Of a stretch of 64,000 nucleotides of DNA, positions 12,451 through 25,487 are shown in pieces. Every line of letters begins with the position of its first letter. Position 1 is the first letter of the stretch. Below the pieces are notes generated by a model. The model did not search any database, was not told where the DNA came from, and saw only the letters and a program-made list of their open reading frames with translations. The stretch comes from Camarhynchus parvulus (taxonomy: Eukaryota > Chordata > Aves > Passeriformes > Thraupidae). Location: contig NC_044573.1 of NCBI RefSeq assembly GCF_901933205.1, positions 32,361,493 through 32,425,492 on the forward strand. The letters run 5' to 3'. The position numbers and the translations under genes are program-made.

Positions 12451-13510
12451 AGGATCATGTTAATACAGGGGATGAGAGGAATTTCTGCATTGCCTGCAAA
12501 ACTCACTGTACTGTCAGCAGCTACCAGGTTCTCCAAGCAATCTTGTGTTCATAGCTCCTGGGAAACACACTGGGACAGAGACCTGTCTGAACTCTAATTT
12601 TTTGCTGGACTGCTCAGTTTGTTCAGCACTCTTTATTTTTTATACTGGAACTAGTATATTTTCAAATGTTTTTGACTCCCACTCTGGAGGGTCATCAGAG
12701 ATGAATACAGGAGTGACACTCATCTCCCTGGACCGTATCATATTGACAACTAACTAGCAGTGCTTTGTTTTTCTTACTGCTTCAGCTACTAGTGAAAGGA
12801 GGAATAGAGAAGAGAAATTCAGCCCAGGCACAATTCATTTTGCATACAAACCACAGAAAAACAGCAGCAAGTGCTAATTATATTTTTTGAGTTGAGCACT
12901 AACTGTTTATGTGTCTGTTTGTAAACAGAAAATTTCCCTCACACTCATGTATTTAAAGACACATAGATGGTACGGGAACATGCAAATACATATTTGTCTG
13001 TAAGTTATCTTCAGGCTTTTCCTCCTAAGTATGGGTATCAGATTAGAAGTTTAACTTGGCTGATCAGTCTCTCTTGACTAGCTGGATCTGCTGAATTTTA
13101 GTCAACATCTACCATGGTAAGCACAGGGAAGAAAGTTCAAAGGAGTACAGTGCTCACAGAATGTCCCTGTTCACTCACAGTTCTCCCTCACTTCCTCAGG
13201 ACAAATCGTGTTTGTGCTCACCTTTGCGTTGATGCAGGACATCTGCATTTCCCTCATATGCTGTGAGGCTTTACACTCTTGTTTTCCATCTTCTCCCCAC
13301 CCACTACTGCAAGGAGCTCTCTGCTCTGCCAAGTGGGTCTGAGTTGCTCTGCCAGGACTGGGAGCTTCAAGGTAGATGGTGTTTGGTTTTGACCTGCAGC
13401 TTCTACAGTTGAGTTCTTTACTGTCTTTTTCAAACTCCTCTACTATTTTAAAAGCACACTGTTGCTCATGGTGATCCAGTTATGCACTTGGCAAAACAGC
13501 AGTATATCAA

Positions 13511-13538
13511 AATTAATAAAGATTAATTAATAAAGAAT
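13511..13538. repeat. Two-copy tandem AATTAATAAAGATT
   Basis: A 14-bp unit repeated twice with differences at the end of the second copy. It lies immediately before the CR1 fragment. Confidence 0.8.
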
Positions 13539-13551
13539 TAAAAGAAGGCAG

Positions 13552-13690
13552 TGTAATTAATGCCAATCAGCATGAACCCGTGGAAAATAGCACTTGTCAA
13601 AATGACTTGTAATCTCATCAAAAAGAAATATCAAGTAGAGTTGATTAAATATAATTGCATTGATGAGAAATTGGTAGTTGATGACTTAAG
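13552..13690 (+). mobile_element. Ancient CR1 reverse-transcriptase fragment, sense strand
   Basis: The plus strand reads CCAATCAGCATGAACCCGTG then GAAAATAGCACTTGTCAAAATGA, translating to an NQHEPVENSTCQNDL-like series. This corresponds to the conserved 'NQHGF...RSCLTNL' region of the CR1 reverse transcriptase. Downstream is the expected 'LVD' spacing, after which similarity fades near 13690. It is a different part of ORF2 from the 7125 copy and equally eroded. Confidence 0.6.
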
Positions 13691-16600
13691 TCTACTGAGT
13701 GTGTAAAGACAGGCAAAGGCTAGGGAAGAAAGGCTGAGGGTTGAAATAAGGTCTTTTCTCTGAAGACAGTTAACCATTACAGATTGAAGACTGGTAAAAG
13801 CTAATTAATGGTGATTTCTATAAACATGCAATGCAGATCTGTGGCCTGTTATATAAGAGAGCAACCATGGTGAGCAATTGCACGAAAAATAAAAAGAGAA
13901 AAAAGATTACATAGCTATATATTTGGTTGCTGCTACTTTTTATTTACACGATATAGTACCTTCTACCACTAATGCACCATTTAAGTCTGTGGAAAGACAT
14001 TGGTCAGAGTATGACATGGTGTTCAAGCTTCATCTCTGAGAACCAGTACACAAAGTGTTTTGCCTTAGTTTAAACTTGAGTGAAATTGGGCTGGGAGAAT
14101 CATGGAGATTCCTTTAGGACACAGTTCCTTCCTTTCTATGCCCTTATTTAAGGTTTAGAATAAGGCCATAGGGTTCATAAGGGCATTCTAGGGTTCAAAT
14201 TTTAGGGTTTGTAATTTCCTTCTGACTAGTTTCCTACATCATGTTTTAGTGTCCCTTAATCATCTCCGTTGCACCAAAGGGAAAAAATAATCCCTTTCTT
14301 CCACCTTCTTATCCAGTCCTTGCCTACCTAGTGTGGTGCAAAAGGGTCAGTTCTGATGATTTTTTTTTAAACTTAAATCCCTTTCTCAACAGAAATAGTG
14401 TCCTGAACAGAATCTTGTCATAGTGTGAAGCCAGTTAGAAACCTGCCAAGAACAAACAGGATAATTGGTCTGCACAAATTGCAGACTGTCTTAGTGCGGC
14501 AAGAACAATCTGAAACACGAGCTGTAATGTTTAAATATACCTAGTGATAAGCTTACTTTGTTGTTTTGTTCTGTGTGATTGCCTTCTACTAAAGGCTTCT
14601 GAGGAAAAGGAGTAAGCAAGGTACTTACTTACTCCTGGCTGTGCTTTCAGTGTTTTGGCAAGCTCAGCACCTCAGTACCGCACCACTCAGGATGGTGGGT
14701 GTTAATGTTTCCCCCACTGTGATAATATGTATGCCTTCTACTTATCTGTAATATGAGCAACCTCATTCAAAAGTTCAGAGAGAAAAATATTTGCCTGTCA
14801 AACATTTTGTCAGTTTTTGAAGCTAGAAATAATGCAAAGCCTTTCTTCATTTTGGTTTTAATAAATCTGACAGACTGAAGGCTCTCAGAAGTATTAAGCC
14901 TATCTTTAACAAGGCTCTTCTGCTCTTCTCACATTTCCACATGTTGTCCCCCGCTTTGTCTCCCTCTGATTCATACCTGCATTATCCAGTCAACACGGAT
15001 TATTCGTGACAGTACATGGATAAATATTGGAGAGTGATCCAATTCCCACTGAGACCAAAATAAGTGCTTAATATGATGGAGGCTGGGTCAGGGTCTTTGT
15101 AAGGTGTCTGGTAACTGTTGGGTGATATTTATCACTTTTGAAGTGACATCAACAGATACTACACTTCTTTGGGAAAGATAACCTTAGCTCATGTCTTCAT
15201 CTTTCTGGACTAAGTTTATTTGTGGAGAAAGAAGGCTTTAGCTCTACAGAAACTTTTTAAAAGAGCACTCTGTGAGGCATAGTTGATAATTAACTTGATG
15301 CCAGACAAGGTAGTTTAGATAATAAAATAAGAAGAACTCATACTCATTAACTCTAGATTCCTATTAAAATGAAATTTATTTTCTCCCTCTCTTTTTCTTT
15401 TTGGCATTTGGATTATAAATTCTACACAATGTCATGGACCACTGGACAGTCATCTGAGTGCAGCTTGCTCTGAATAAATGATGCTGAACAGCATTAGGCA
15501 AGTCTTGTTCTTGAGATACTTTTTAATTTTTAGATAATTTTTTATTTAAATTTTGTTTGAACTAAAAACCAGGAAAGGAACTAATTAAAATTATTAACAG
15601 GTATTTCAGTTGGCATAATCTGTCAGTTAGAGAAAAACATCTATCCGCCACAGAATGTTCTGGCACCATTTGTACTGAAAGCCTTTGTGTTATGATCTTG
15701 ATTGACAACTGGAGGGGGAAGGAGTTACTTAATCAGTAGTATCAAATCAATACTTTTTGAACAATGGCATTCTGAATAGCATTAGGGGAGCTCCTTTCTC
15801 TGTTAAATAAATGTCAGCTCGGTGTTTTCTTAATATGTAGTTTCCATCACATATATTTAATGCTGTTGACTCACTTCTCTTTGCCGTTCTGCTCCTCCTA
15901 AGTGTCCCTGAACCAGTGGCCATGGAAACTCTTACCTGCTGTACATTCGGTTACCTCCAGCACTGCCTTACTGGGGCTGCTTGCTAATGAGCATCATTTG
16001 CTGCTTCATTTGTACAAGGTCATTCTTAATTTCCTTCTGGCTTCAATGCCAGCTCAGCATTGAAGAATCTCAGCATTAACATCCCTTGGGTGTTTTTTTT
16101 TTCTTTTGGTCTAGGAGAAAAAAAATGGAATAAATACATATTTAAATATAAATAGTACTTTGTTTAGCATTTAGCTGATGTGTCATCTTGCCAGTTTGTT
16201 ATTTATTTATTCATCCTGTAAATATTGAAATATGAAATGTTACCAATTTGTGGCTCTGCACTACATGTCTGGGTTCTTCCTGTATACATTCTAGTTCTGC
16301 AGTGACAAGATCTTAAAAATACTGTGGATTTATTACTGTCTTTCTGGCTGGTGTATGGTGTACAGCATTATTTGCATATGATTATATAGTTCTGCCCTTG
16401 TTGTTAATATATTAATTGTCATTGTTTTGCTGACTGACAGAGCGCTATCTGGCTTCAGCTCTTTCTGAGGGCTGACTAGGCAGCCCTGTCTGTATCAGCC
16501 TGGCTTTCACAGAGCCTCCCCTGCAGTGGTGAAGGGACTGACTGAGCAGCAAGAAACCATGGCCAGAATTGCTGAATAGTTGAACCTGGTTTGCTTTTCA

Positions 16601-19600
16601 GACATGTGTTCTCTTGGAATTAAGACTGAAAATACTAAGTCCCATTTTAAGGCCCATTAGCATTATGGAACCCATAAAGCCACATGAGAGAGAGGTTTTT
16701 TTGGCTCAAATGTGCCAGTTTTCTTTCCTCAGGAAGCACAGAGCTGTGTGCACACCTGTTGCACAAAAGCAGGGGACACAAGGCTGCTCACCTAGCCCAG
16801 AGCTCCCTTTGGCACTGAAAAAATGAATCACAAACAACACAGTTTTCTTTCAGCTTGAGCCGTATTAGCAGTGGGAGAATAATAATCTTGTGAATTTGAA
16901 AGCAGAGGTAATTTGCTCAAGGTAAGTGGAGGACATGTAAAAAGCTGCCTCTTTTATACCAGCATTTCAGAGTGAAAACTGCTGGAGAGTTCAGGGTTTC
17001 CCCATCTGGATGATATGCAAAGGAATTAAATGGTGCTTATAACACCTTGCTAGCTTGTCCATTTGTTGTAACTTGATATTTGTTTGAAGATTATTTACTG
17101 GGCTTCTTTCTCCAGTCACTTCAGTGCCAACTCAAAAATTACTTATGCAGCCATTTAAGGGGAGTAAGAAACTGCTTTAGGAAATTCAGTTCCTAAACAG
17201 TATTGCAGGTAGTTGAGTGAGACTTGCTGAATCATCTAGTTGTGACAGGATCATGGAACTAATTAGTAATTCTGTCACGAATGACACAACAGCTGGAGAA
17301 AGCAGCACTGAGAAACTGGTTATGGGTTAAATATTTCTTATCCCTAAACCTGAAGTTTTGTGAGGTGATCAGGCTCAGTTGTCACTGCTTTGTGAGAAGT
17401 AGAAACAGTGTTTCTGAAGCAAAGAGAAAGGCAAATGAAGGGTAATATTAACACTTGTTTGTATTTGATCTAAAGGGAAAACTGCAATTATACCTTAAAC
17501 GCCCAAAATTTTCAATTTAATTAGTAGCAGAAACAGATTCATGCCTCTTGGCATGTCCCATGGTGATGTGTATGCTGTGTGCATTCATTGTAATGTTTAG
17601 TCAGGGATGTTGTACTTTACAGCTAAACAGACTGTGTATAAGAGAGTGAGACTTGACTAGTTTGTGAAGTTACTGCAGAAAAAGACCCAATACCCTTGAC
17701 AAAGAGAGGGACACGTTTCAATGTATGCATAATGTCTGTTAAAAAAAACAAACAACAAAGCAAACAACCTATGAAAAACATGTCATATTTGTAAGAATGG
17801 ACAGTATCTGGAACGGAATGTCTGAAGTATAATCTGAATTTTAAAGAATAGGCATGAAATGGAAAACAACTCCAATGTGCTGCTACTTTTGTCCTGTTTT
17901 CTGTCCATAGATGGTTCTACAGTGTGCCAGTGCTGGCCCACGACCCCATTCCAATCACCATTAAAATAATCAAAAGAAGCATTTGACTCCCTTGTCAAGT
18001 AATGGTTTGGAAAAAATCTTCTCTCTATCCAGAGGGTATCTAAAGATTTGTTTTAAATGCCTATAGGAAACCCACAAATATACGAAGGGCCAAGCCATAA
18101 ATAATAAAAGCTGTGTTTTTTTCAGAGTAATGAATCTTTTAAAGAAAGCTTGCTCTGAAAAAGCAATTGCAGAACAGTGGGTTGTAAGTACAAAGTACCG
18201 TGTTTGTTTCTCTTTGTAGTGATTGCTGTCTTAGCACTGAGCCATGTTAGCAGAAAGTTGATCAAGCACCAAAGCCAGTGATAGAGAAGAGGAGGGAGTG
18301 CAATGCTAGAGTCAGGGGAAGGAAAAATCTGCAGTGGGAGGTGCTGAGGGCAGTTTTCTGTCATGAAATGCCCAGTGTCAGGTCGATTGCTATGGGTTAA
18401 CTTTGCTAGGGGGCTCCTTGGGCTGAGGCCCAGCTACTGCTGCCAGTCACAGCCACACCTTGGTTGTACTGGGCACTGGAGAAGCATCTTCTCTCTGGGA
18501 GCATGGGTTCACTGTGATCCAGAAGCAGCCATTAAGGATATTATTCATTCACTCAAAGATAGATAGTAAGAAAGGAGATAAAACATTGAAAGGTGTCTAC
18601 CTGTTCTTCCTGAGATCTTGTCCTTTCCTTGCAAATCTTTAAAGTTAGCTGCTTATCCTCCTACTCATAAGACACAGTCCAAGCTGCTGCACTTGTTCAC
18701 ATGATGATATTAGGATCTTGCTTAGGCACCTACTGCCATTTGTTTCTAGCTCTCTCTGTAGATCAAAGTCTTTCATACATTGACTTCCACTGCATCCTAC
18801 ATTCTGGATTTTCTGAAGAAAGGAACCTGCATCTGAAGAGACTGGCATTTCTTCAGTAGGTAGCTCTTCTTTTCTGTTGTTTTACGAAAGAGCCTGATGT
18901 TCTTTTTAAAAGTACCTTTGGTGTTTTCTTCCCTGGTTTCTTGCACCTTACTACTTCCCCTGATTTAGTTCTGTAGGGTCAGATTAGTTGCTGTCTTGAT
19001 CTACCTCTAATGTAAAGCTGATATGCATAAAAAGAACAATGATCTGTCACCCTTGTTCTTTGCAGGACAGCTGTGGAGAGATATGTTTCCACTATTAGTG
19101 CACTCTGTAAAAAAGAGAAAGTGACTTTAAAGACTGAACAGAGGGCTCTTGATAGCTTGAAGAGTTTGAACTCTTGTATTGCCCTAATTTTCAGTACTTT
19201 AACCAGATAAATCAACAAATTTTAATGCAGTTTTTAAAAATAAATGAAATATGCTGTATTACATATTTAGTACCACTCTCAATGACAGCTGTCAGCTTAA
19301 GGCAATTGAACAGCGACAACAAATCATTCTATCAGCCTGCTGCAAGGTGGTGCCATTAGATCTTTGTTGCTGGAATTGTACATGAGCTAAAGCACTTGAA
19401 TTTCTGTGTGAGCTCATGCCTTTAGTTCCCATTGAACAGACAGGGATATGTATGCACTGCCTTTGTGTGTATCGTATCTTGTGGCTCTCAAATGTTGCAC
19501 TGGAGAATCTGTGTTCGTGGTGTTCCCACTCTTGACCTAGCATAAACATATTTCAAAGGTAGAGGAATTAAAATAATTTGCTTTTATTATGCTTTTTTTG

Positions 19601-20480
19601 TGACTCAGATTCTGCATGCATCAGGCACTATGAATTTCATATACCTCAGTCTACTGAAGCATGGTCTTTAAATCAAGCACTTGTTGGAGTTAGTAGTTGG
19701 ACTTTAAAATGTTGAACATGTGCCTCAGTGATTTCTGTACCTGGATCTTTCAATATGAAAAGTGTTTATTTTGGGTAGGGAGGGGAGTACCAAGTAAAAA
19801 AGCATACCAAGCAATGGATTCACAAATACTCGTTTTTGTTTTGGTAAACTTTTTTCCAGGCCACCCAGAACCAGGTGAAAAACAGCAGGTAGAAAGTGTA
19901 TATCTTTGAAATTATGTCAAGCCATTCTACCATTTCATGTTTGTTTAAGGTATGTGAAGAGCTAATTTGGCTTTATAGACTATTTTAATTAGATTGAGTA
20001 TAATCTGTGCTCCCAGCATTCACAGAAATGCCAGCATGAACTCTCTAGATAATGATTAAGCTAGGTCAAGAGAATTTCAGTTGTATGCTTTCCTCCCCAT
20101 TACAGCAAATTTTACTTCTGAATGAAGGGGAAATTTGCAGAAAATGTAGAACCATGACTTTAACATTTGAAAATTAGAGAAAGAAGTAAATATGGAGGCT
20201 AAATTACAAAGTACATCATAGAACAAAATAACTTGATGAACTGACTCAAACTTTTGCATTGTTCACCTGTTCCCAGTCAGGACTACAGGCTGTCCTGGTT
20301 GTCACAGCCACAGGAAAAACTGGATATGTACCAAAGCCCAGGAGCTGTTTGGCTTATTGGCATGGGCTCTACAGTGGCACCAGAGGAGGCAGCAGGAGGG
20401 ATACAGGGGTAAAAGGATGCTGATGAATCAGCAACATAATTCTTGTGGAATGAGGAAACATCTGTGAAGCTTTTCTGAAG
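13691..20480. other. Unique AT-rich intron
   Basis: No repeats were recognised apart from short A/T runs. A stretch near 14169-14210 has three spaced TAGGGTT words. A region at about 16000-16480 has a low-complexity-free, homeodomain-word-rich texture including the octamer ATTTGCAT at 16372, and could be a conserved non-coding element. Short open frames, including 71-80 codons at 17783-18364 on the minus strand, show no motifs. Confidence 0.5.
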
Positions 20481-20492
20481 AAAAAAAAAAAA
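20481..20492. repeat. Poly-A homopolymer (12 nt)
   Basis: An uninterrupted A run after TTTTCTGAAG. No retroposon body is evident upstream. Confidence 0.9.
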
Positions 20493-21306
20493 GGCTGATA
20501 AAACCAATACCATCTTGGGTATTTACTGACATTATGAGCTTTCATGCCATTTTGTTTTTTCTTTGGTGTGTGTCACGGTCTGCTGCTGTCCCAGTAGGGG
20601 TATTTAACGAGTCCTAGAAAAAGAGAACTGTGTTTGTGGAAGCTGCTGTGCACATTTGGTAGGATATTAGGATGGAGAGGCAGAACAATCAGCTTGTCGA
20701 TACACAGCATTAGGCAAAAAACAAAGTGAAGATAAATATATTTTTTCTTTTTGAAACAGTGTGAATCTTTTTAGTAGCAAGCTCAGCTGTAAATGCCTTT
20801 CCTTTTACTTCCAGGATGTCTGCTTTTGACCATGAAGGCTTCAGAACAATCTCTGTAGTACACTGTAAGACACAGTGTCTGCAAAGTCAGTGCTAAGAGA
20901 TTGGTAATCCTCTGTGAATTGCAGTCCTGCTGTGTTTGTGGTTAGCACAGCACCCTTGCTTTACATTTTTTCCTTTGTAATATATGCTCCACTGGATTTT
21001 GAAAAAAATGTTGCAAAAGCTTTGAAGATGGATAACACAATTTCTTTTCCACAACACCAGGAGCCTGCACTGTGAATGGAAGAGGCAGTGAAGTATTCCA
21101 GCAGGAAACATGTTTAGTGGATCAATGGACAGGAGATCTGTTCAAGTGTATTTCTAAGAGTTGTCCAGAAGAAGGAGCTTGATAATGCTGTAGTACTGAG
21201 ACTGTATCAATACCCTACAGAGCCCTCTAGTTCTGGCTGTTTGTAGTGGCTGTTTCACTCAGAAACCTCATAACAGGACAATTCTTCTGAATAAGACTGT
21301 GGGAAA

Positions 21307-21339
21307 TGGTATCTGCAATGCCATAGTGCTTTTCATTGA
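21307..21339 (+). repeat. 33-bp dispersed direct repeat, copy 1
   Basis: Shares 32 of 33 bases with 23377-23409; the one difference is G (here) versus A at 21315/23385. The core is CAATGCCATAGTGCTTTTCA. Similarity stops sharply on both sides. No transposon family is recognised. Confidence 0.9.
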
Positions 21340-23376
21340 AACCTGCCACACAGGTTTTATGGTACTCAGCCTTGAGTGTTCAGCAGAGAGCCTGTGTGGG
21401 CTAGGCCAGAAACTCACAGAGAGGTTGCTGAAGGTTGGGTTGGCAGTTTCAAGCACCAGAACCAAAACTGTCAGATGCAATTTCTTCCAATTACAAGGCT
21501 ATATAGTAATTCTAGTCACAATTTGTTTAAAACGTAACTTAAAGACTGCAGTTTGATTTGTAAAGTCAGAAATTAAAATGAAAATGATTGATCATTTTGT
21601 CAAATTACATGAACACGTCAATTATTAATGTACATGGAACAGAGATGTAGACATAGAAAAATATACTTGTACACTAACTGAATTATTCCCTTCTGAGTTC
21701 TTTTTGGTGGGAAATTATACAAGATGGAATGAAGTCTTGGAGTGGAAATCAAAGAATCAAAGAAATTGCCCTGTATGATTTGGTATAAAGGGAGCCTGAA
21801 GGTGTCTCAATTTATCATTTGCAAGACAAGCATCTTGCATTTGAAATGAAGCAGGAAAGCCTTCAGAAATGTTCTTTCAACAGCTCCCTTTCAGCATTTG
21901 TAATTTTCATAGTGTACTTGAATTCCTTTAAAATATCATTTGGTTGCATTGACTCACAGCTGGTCAAACCTACGTTTACAACTAAAAAATGAAACTGAAA
22001 ATCCCCTTGCCTGTTCTCTTCAACTTTCTACCTAATAAAAACCACTGACCAAAAATTTTCATTCTTCCTTAAGAGCTTTCTCTGATTGAGACCCATAAAA
22101 TAAGGGTCAGCATGAATACCTCTATATTCTTGCCTACTCAGTATTTTCTTATGCTAGTATACCTCATATCTCATTGTGCCCTCCTTTTCATTGGTACTTT
22201 TCCATCCATAACATTTTAAATTCTTCATTCATTTAGCATGTACTTCATCATTTCCTATCGGCTGCTAAGGTGCAGAGAGTGAGCCTTCAATCACAATCAC
22301 AAGATTGGCTTTTCCCCCTGCTTCCCACCTGCTTCCCTCCTGCCTTCACCTATGCTGCTCTTTATAAAAACCAACTAAAATATGAAGCTTAAATGAGTTA
22401 TTTTTCTGCAAACCTGCCGCTGCTCTTGTGCACATTCTCATCTTAGATTGCTCCAGGGGAGATCTGGGGTATTTGTTTCATTCATTAAAAAGTCCTGAAA
22501 AATTTGATGGAGGGCTGTCTCCTATTCATAACTTTCTTAAAGTCGCTCATGGGATTTATTAGGGTAATGCCTCTCTGCTATAGAATTCAGTTACTTGCAT
22601 AAATATTTTTTGAACTCTCCTATGACCCATATGATGTTTAGAATAATTTTTGTGCCGTTTGTTTAATTTCTTTCAAACTTTATTGGTTTTATCCTTATTA
22701 TGTGTGATGGGAATTTCCCATGAGAAGAGGAAAAAAACCCCAATGAAGTATGACTTGAAAAAATGCCCTCTTAGTTGTATACATTCTTTGTAGGAGAGAT
22801 ATAGAACTGTGTTCTTAATTGGTAACATAATAAACTGATGTATGTGCATGCATTCTCTTAGGCTTATACTGTATTTGGGAAAAAAATGTGAAATTACAAA
22901 TGTTTTTCAAAATATAAAAAAGCTTACTAAAAGATGTACTAATATGTACTTTGTAAAATAAAACTTTATATCAGAGTAAGTGAAACAAAACAACAATACA
23001 GACCATAGCACTGTATTGTTGGTATGACTTACTCTTTTCTATACATTTCAACAGTGCCTTTTCTAAAAGTATGGTCTGTTGCACTTTTTCTTCTGAAATT
23101 CTGAAAGCACAGCAACAGTGTCCTATTGAGCTTGAAGCTATTACTGACTTCTAAAATTTAATCAGTGCTTTGGATTGTGGATGGGAGCACAAAAGAAAAG
23201 TTTGTCATATGGTCTGTCCATCCCTTGATACAAATACACTCTGTCTCCTGCACTGGTGTTTTTTATTGCACCTCTGTTGTAAATTCAAGTAATGCATGAC
23301 CAAGCTATGGCTCTGGAGCTGTAAATACAGTGTTTTCTGTTAAGATATTTTTCATATATTTGTCCATTCTAGACAG

Positions 23377-23409
23377 TGGTATCTACAATGCCATAGTGCT
23401 TTTCATTGA
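23377..23409 (+). repeat. 33-bp dispersed direct repeat, copy 2
   Basis: Partner of 21307-21339, in the same orientation and exactly 2070 bp downstream. Flanks are unrelated (ATTCTAGACAG before, TCTAGGGTATG after). Confidence 0.9.
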
Positions 23410-24960
23410 TCTAGGGTATGATAGTATTTTAGATAACACCGATATAAAAATATAATTTGTTTGGCTTTGCTTTCATTTTAGGAGACCTAATCTAGGGTTG
23501 TGGTAACTTCCTTTGTGTCTTGGCCATTGTGCAAAGCCAGCGGTTAGATTGTGCATGTGAGCTGAAGAAGAGGTTTGAACTGTAAGAGCGGCTTTCCCGT
23601 ATCAGGTTTAGAATTTGCAAGGCAAACCACAGTATCAATTCCTGTGATTCAAGATTCCCTAAAGTTTTCAGGGCATTCAACAATTTTAAGACCTTATAGA
23701 AAATATCTAGTAGAGGAAAACACATAAACTTCTCCTGTCTATCTGTGTTTTCTGATTATGTCGAGACTCCAAACTTTGTGCTTCTCAACATAATTATGCT
23801 ACACATAGGTGGAGTTTTCATGTTATTTACAGTTCCTTCAAGTAATAAAGTTGGACTTCATAGCCAATTAATCTGGAAGGGAAATGAGGGAATTTACAGA
23901 ACACTTAACATCATAAAACTTTACAAAATCTACAGGTAGAGGATAACATTTAGATTTAAGAACATAGAAGATACTAATGCAGTAAAAATGCAAAGGGCAG
24001 TTTTGCACACATCCTGTATGGAGCAGCCAGGCACAGAAAGATCAGTTCAAGTTACACACCCTCTCTAATGGAAAAGGTGGCTTTTGAGCAAAGAGAAATG
24101 CAATGACTGTAGGACTACCAATATTTTAACGTGGGTGAAATGGGAGACTGAAATGAAAATATGCCTGTATCTCTGCTGGTTGAAGTTCTTTTGTCTTGGT
24201 CTTTTTTCACAGGGTTTTGTTTTTGCCCCCTGCATGTGAACTCTCAGTACTGTGGTCCCACCAAGGATGAGTGCCATATTGCACTGCTTGCATTTTCAAT
24301 CTCATTATTCTTGCATGATCAGAGAAGCCAGAAATTGAGTTGGAAACCTCAAGGGCCTCTAAAGTGAAAAGTCAGGCAGAGATGCTAAGGTTAACACTAT
24401 TAGCTCTCTCTGCTTAATTTAAAGTTCAGTAGCAGATTATCTTTTACTTCAGCAGTGTCAAAACCTTCATTAGAAATGAAACTATTGATGATGAACGCGT
24501 GGCAAACAGTCTGTGAACCTTACCTAAGGCCTGTTTATCTGGGGCAACCACTGGAAAGAGTAAGAGGGAATTGCTTTGGCTGGCATTATGATGCATGAAT
24601 GAATTTGAGTTGTACTTCTGTGGAGCTGTTGAAATGAGGCTGTGAGGAGGTGGGGATAAAGGGAAGGAAATAGTTTTAGAGAAATTACACTTTTCAGTTG
24701 CTGGCACTTCCTTTTTCCTTAAAGAATTTAAACACCGGACAAAAGCAACACGAGTCTAATGCGGAACCAGTGTCCAGATGCAAACACTGGGGTCAAAGTC
24801 AGTCATGTTCTGTGACTGTGGATGGGTTTATGTGATTTTTCTCAACACAGGGATGCTGTATCTCTTTGGAGCCTGTATTTTAAAAGCCATACCCCCAGTA
24901 CAATATTTATAGCTGGCAGCTAGCAAGCTTCATCTTACTTGTTCAGGTATCTTATCACCT

Positions 24961-25027
24961 TAAAAACAAACAAACAAGAAAACACTTCCAAAACCAACCA
25001 ACCAAAAACCAACCAAATCCAAACCAG
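24961..25027. repeat. A/C-rich low-complexity tract (CAAA/CCAA)n
   Basis: Composed almost entirely of A and C with CAAA and CCAA units. Simple-sequence DNA. Confidence 0.88.
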
Positions 25028-25472
25028 CCTGAACATTAATGGTGAGAATGAAGGAGCACAATCTGTTGGGGCTTGACACGATGGACCCTTCCCAAGCCTT
25101 GGTGAGCATGTCATCCCACTGTGCGTGCAGAGGCTGGCAGACAGGCTGGCTCTGTCAGCTCTGATAGCCACAGCATTTGCTTTTCCACCCTCAGCTGCTG
25201 ATTTACTCCAGTGCTTTTTCATCAGATAACTTATTTAAATAATGCTAACAGACAGGTGGGGAGCAGTCACTAAGAAAGCTCTAGTGGCTTAGATGGGCAA
25301 AGGGAGATTTTAAGATATTTAAGGAAGGCAGATTTTAGTTAGAATCATTAACCACTGAATTCATAGGAGGTGTACTGCCAGACAATTTTCATCATGGTTT
25401 TTTTGTGTCTCTTCTATCTGTGGTAGATCTCTGGTATGTATTAGCAACAGCAGGAGATCCCCATTTTCCCTT

Positions 25473-25487
25473 AGCACAGACTGTGCT
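25473..25487. promoter_or_regulatory. Candidate steroid-receptor response element (GRE/ARE/PRE type), copy 1
   Basis: AGCACAGACTGTGCT matches the class I nuclear-receptor palindrome RGNACANNNTGTNCY at every defined position. The flanking T and A extend the inverted symmetry to 17 bp. Known: such sites bind glucocorticoid, androgen, progesterone and mineralocorticoid receptors. Occupancy is inference only. Confidence 0.4.

Larger units (their letters stand above)
20493..25472. other. Unique intron containing the 33-bp duplication and A/C-rich sequence
   Basis: Besides the two 33-bp copies and the CCAA/CAAA-rich tract at 24961, nothing is recognised. Open frames of 95 codons or less on either strand lack motifs. 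A smooth, low-CpG stretch at about 22240-22640 could be constrained, but only cross-species comparison would tell. Confidence 0.5.

Noticed and set aside
20588..20602. CTCF-like word near TCCCAGTAGGGGT
   Set aside because: Only part of the core consensus matches and the last positions disagree; too weak to report as a site.
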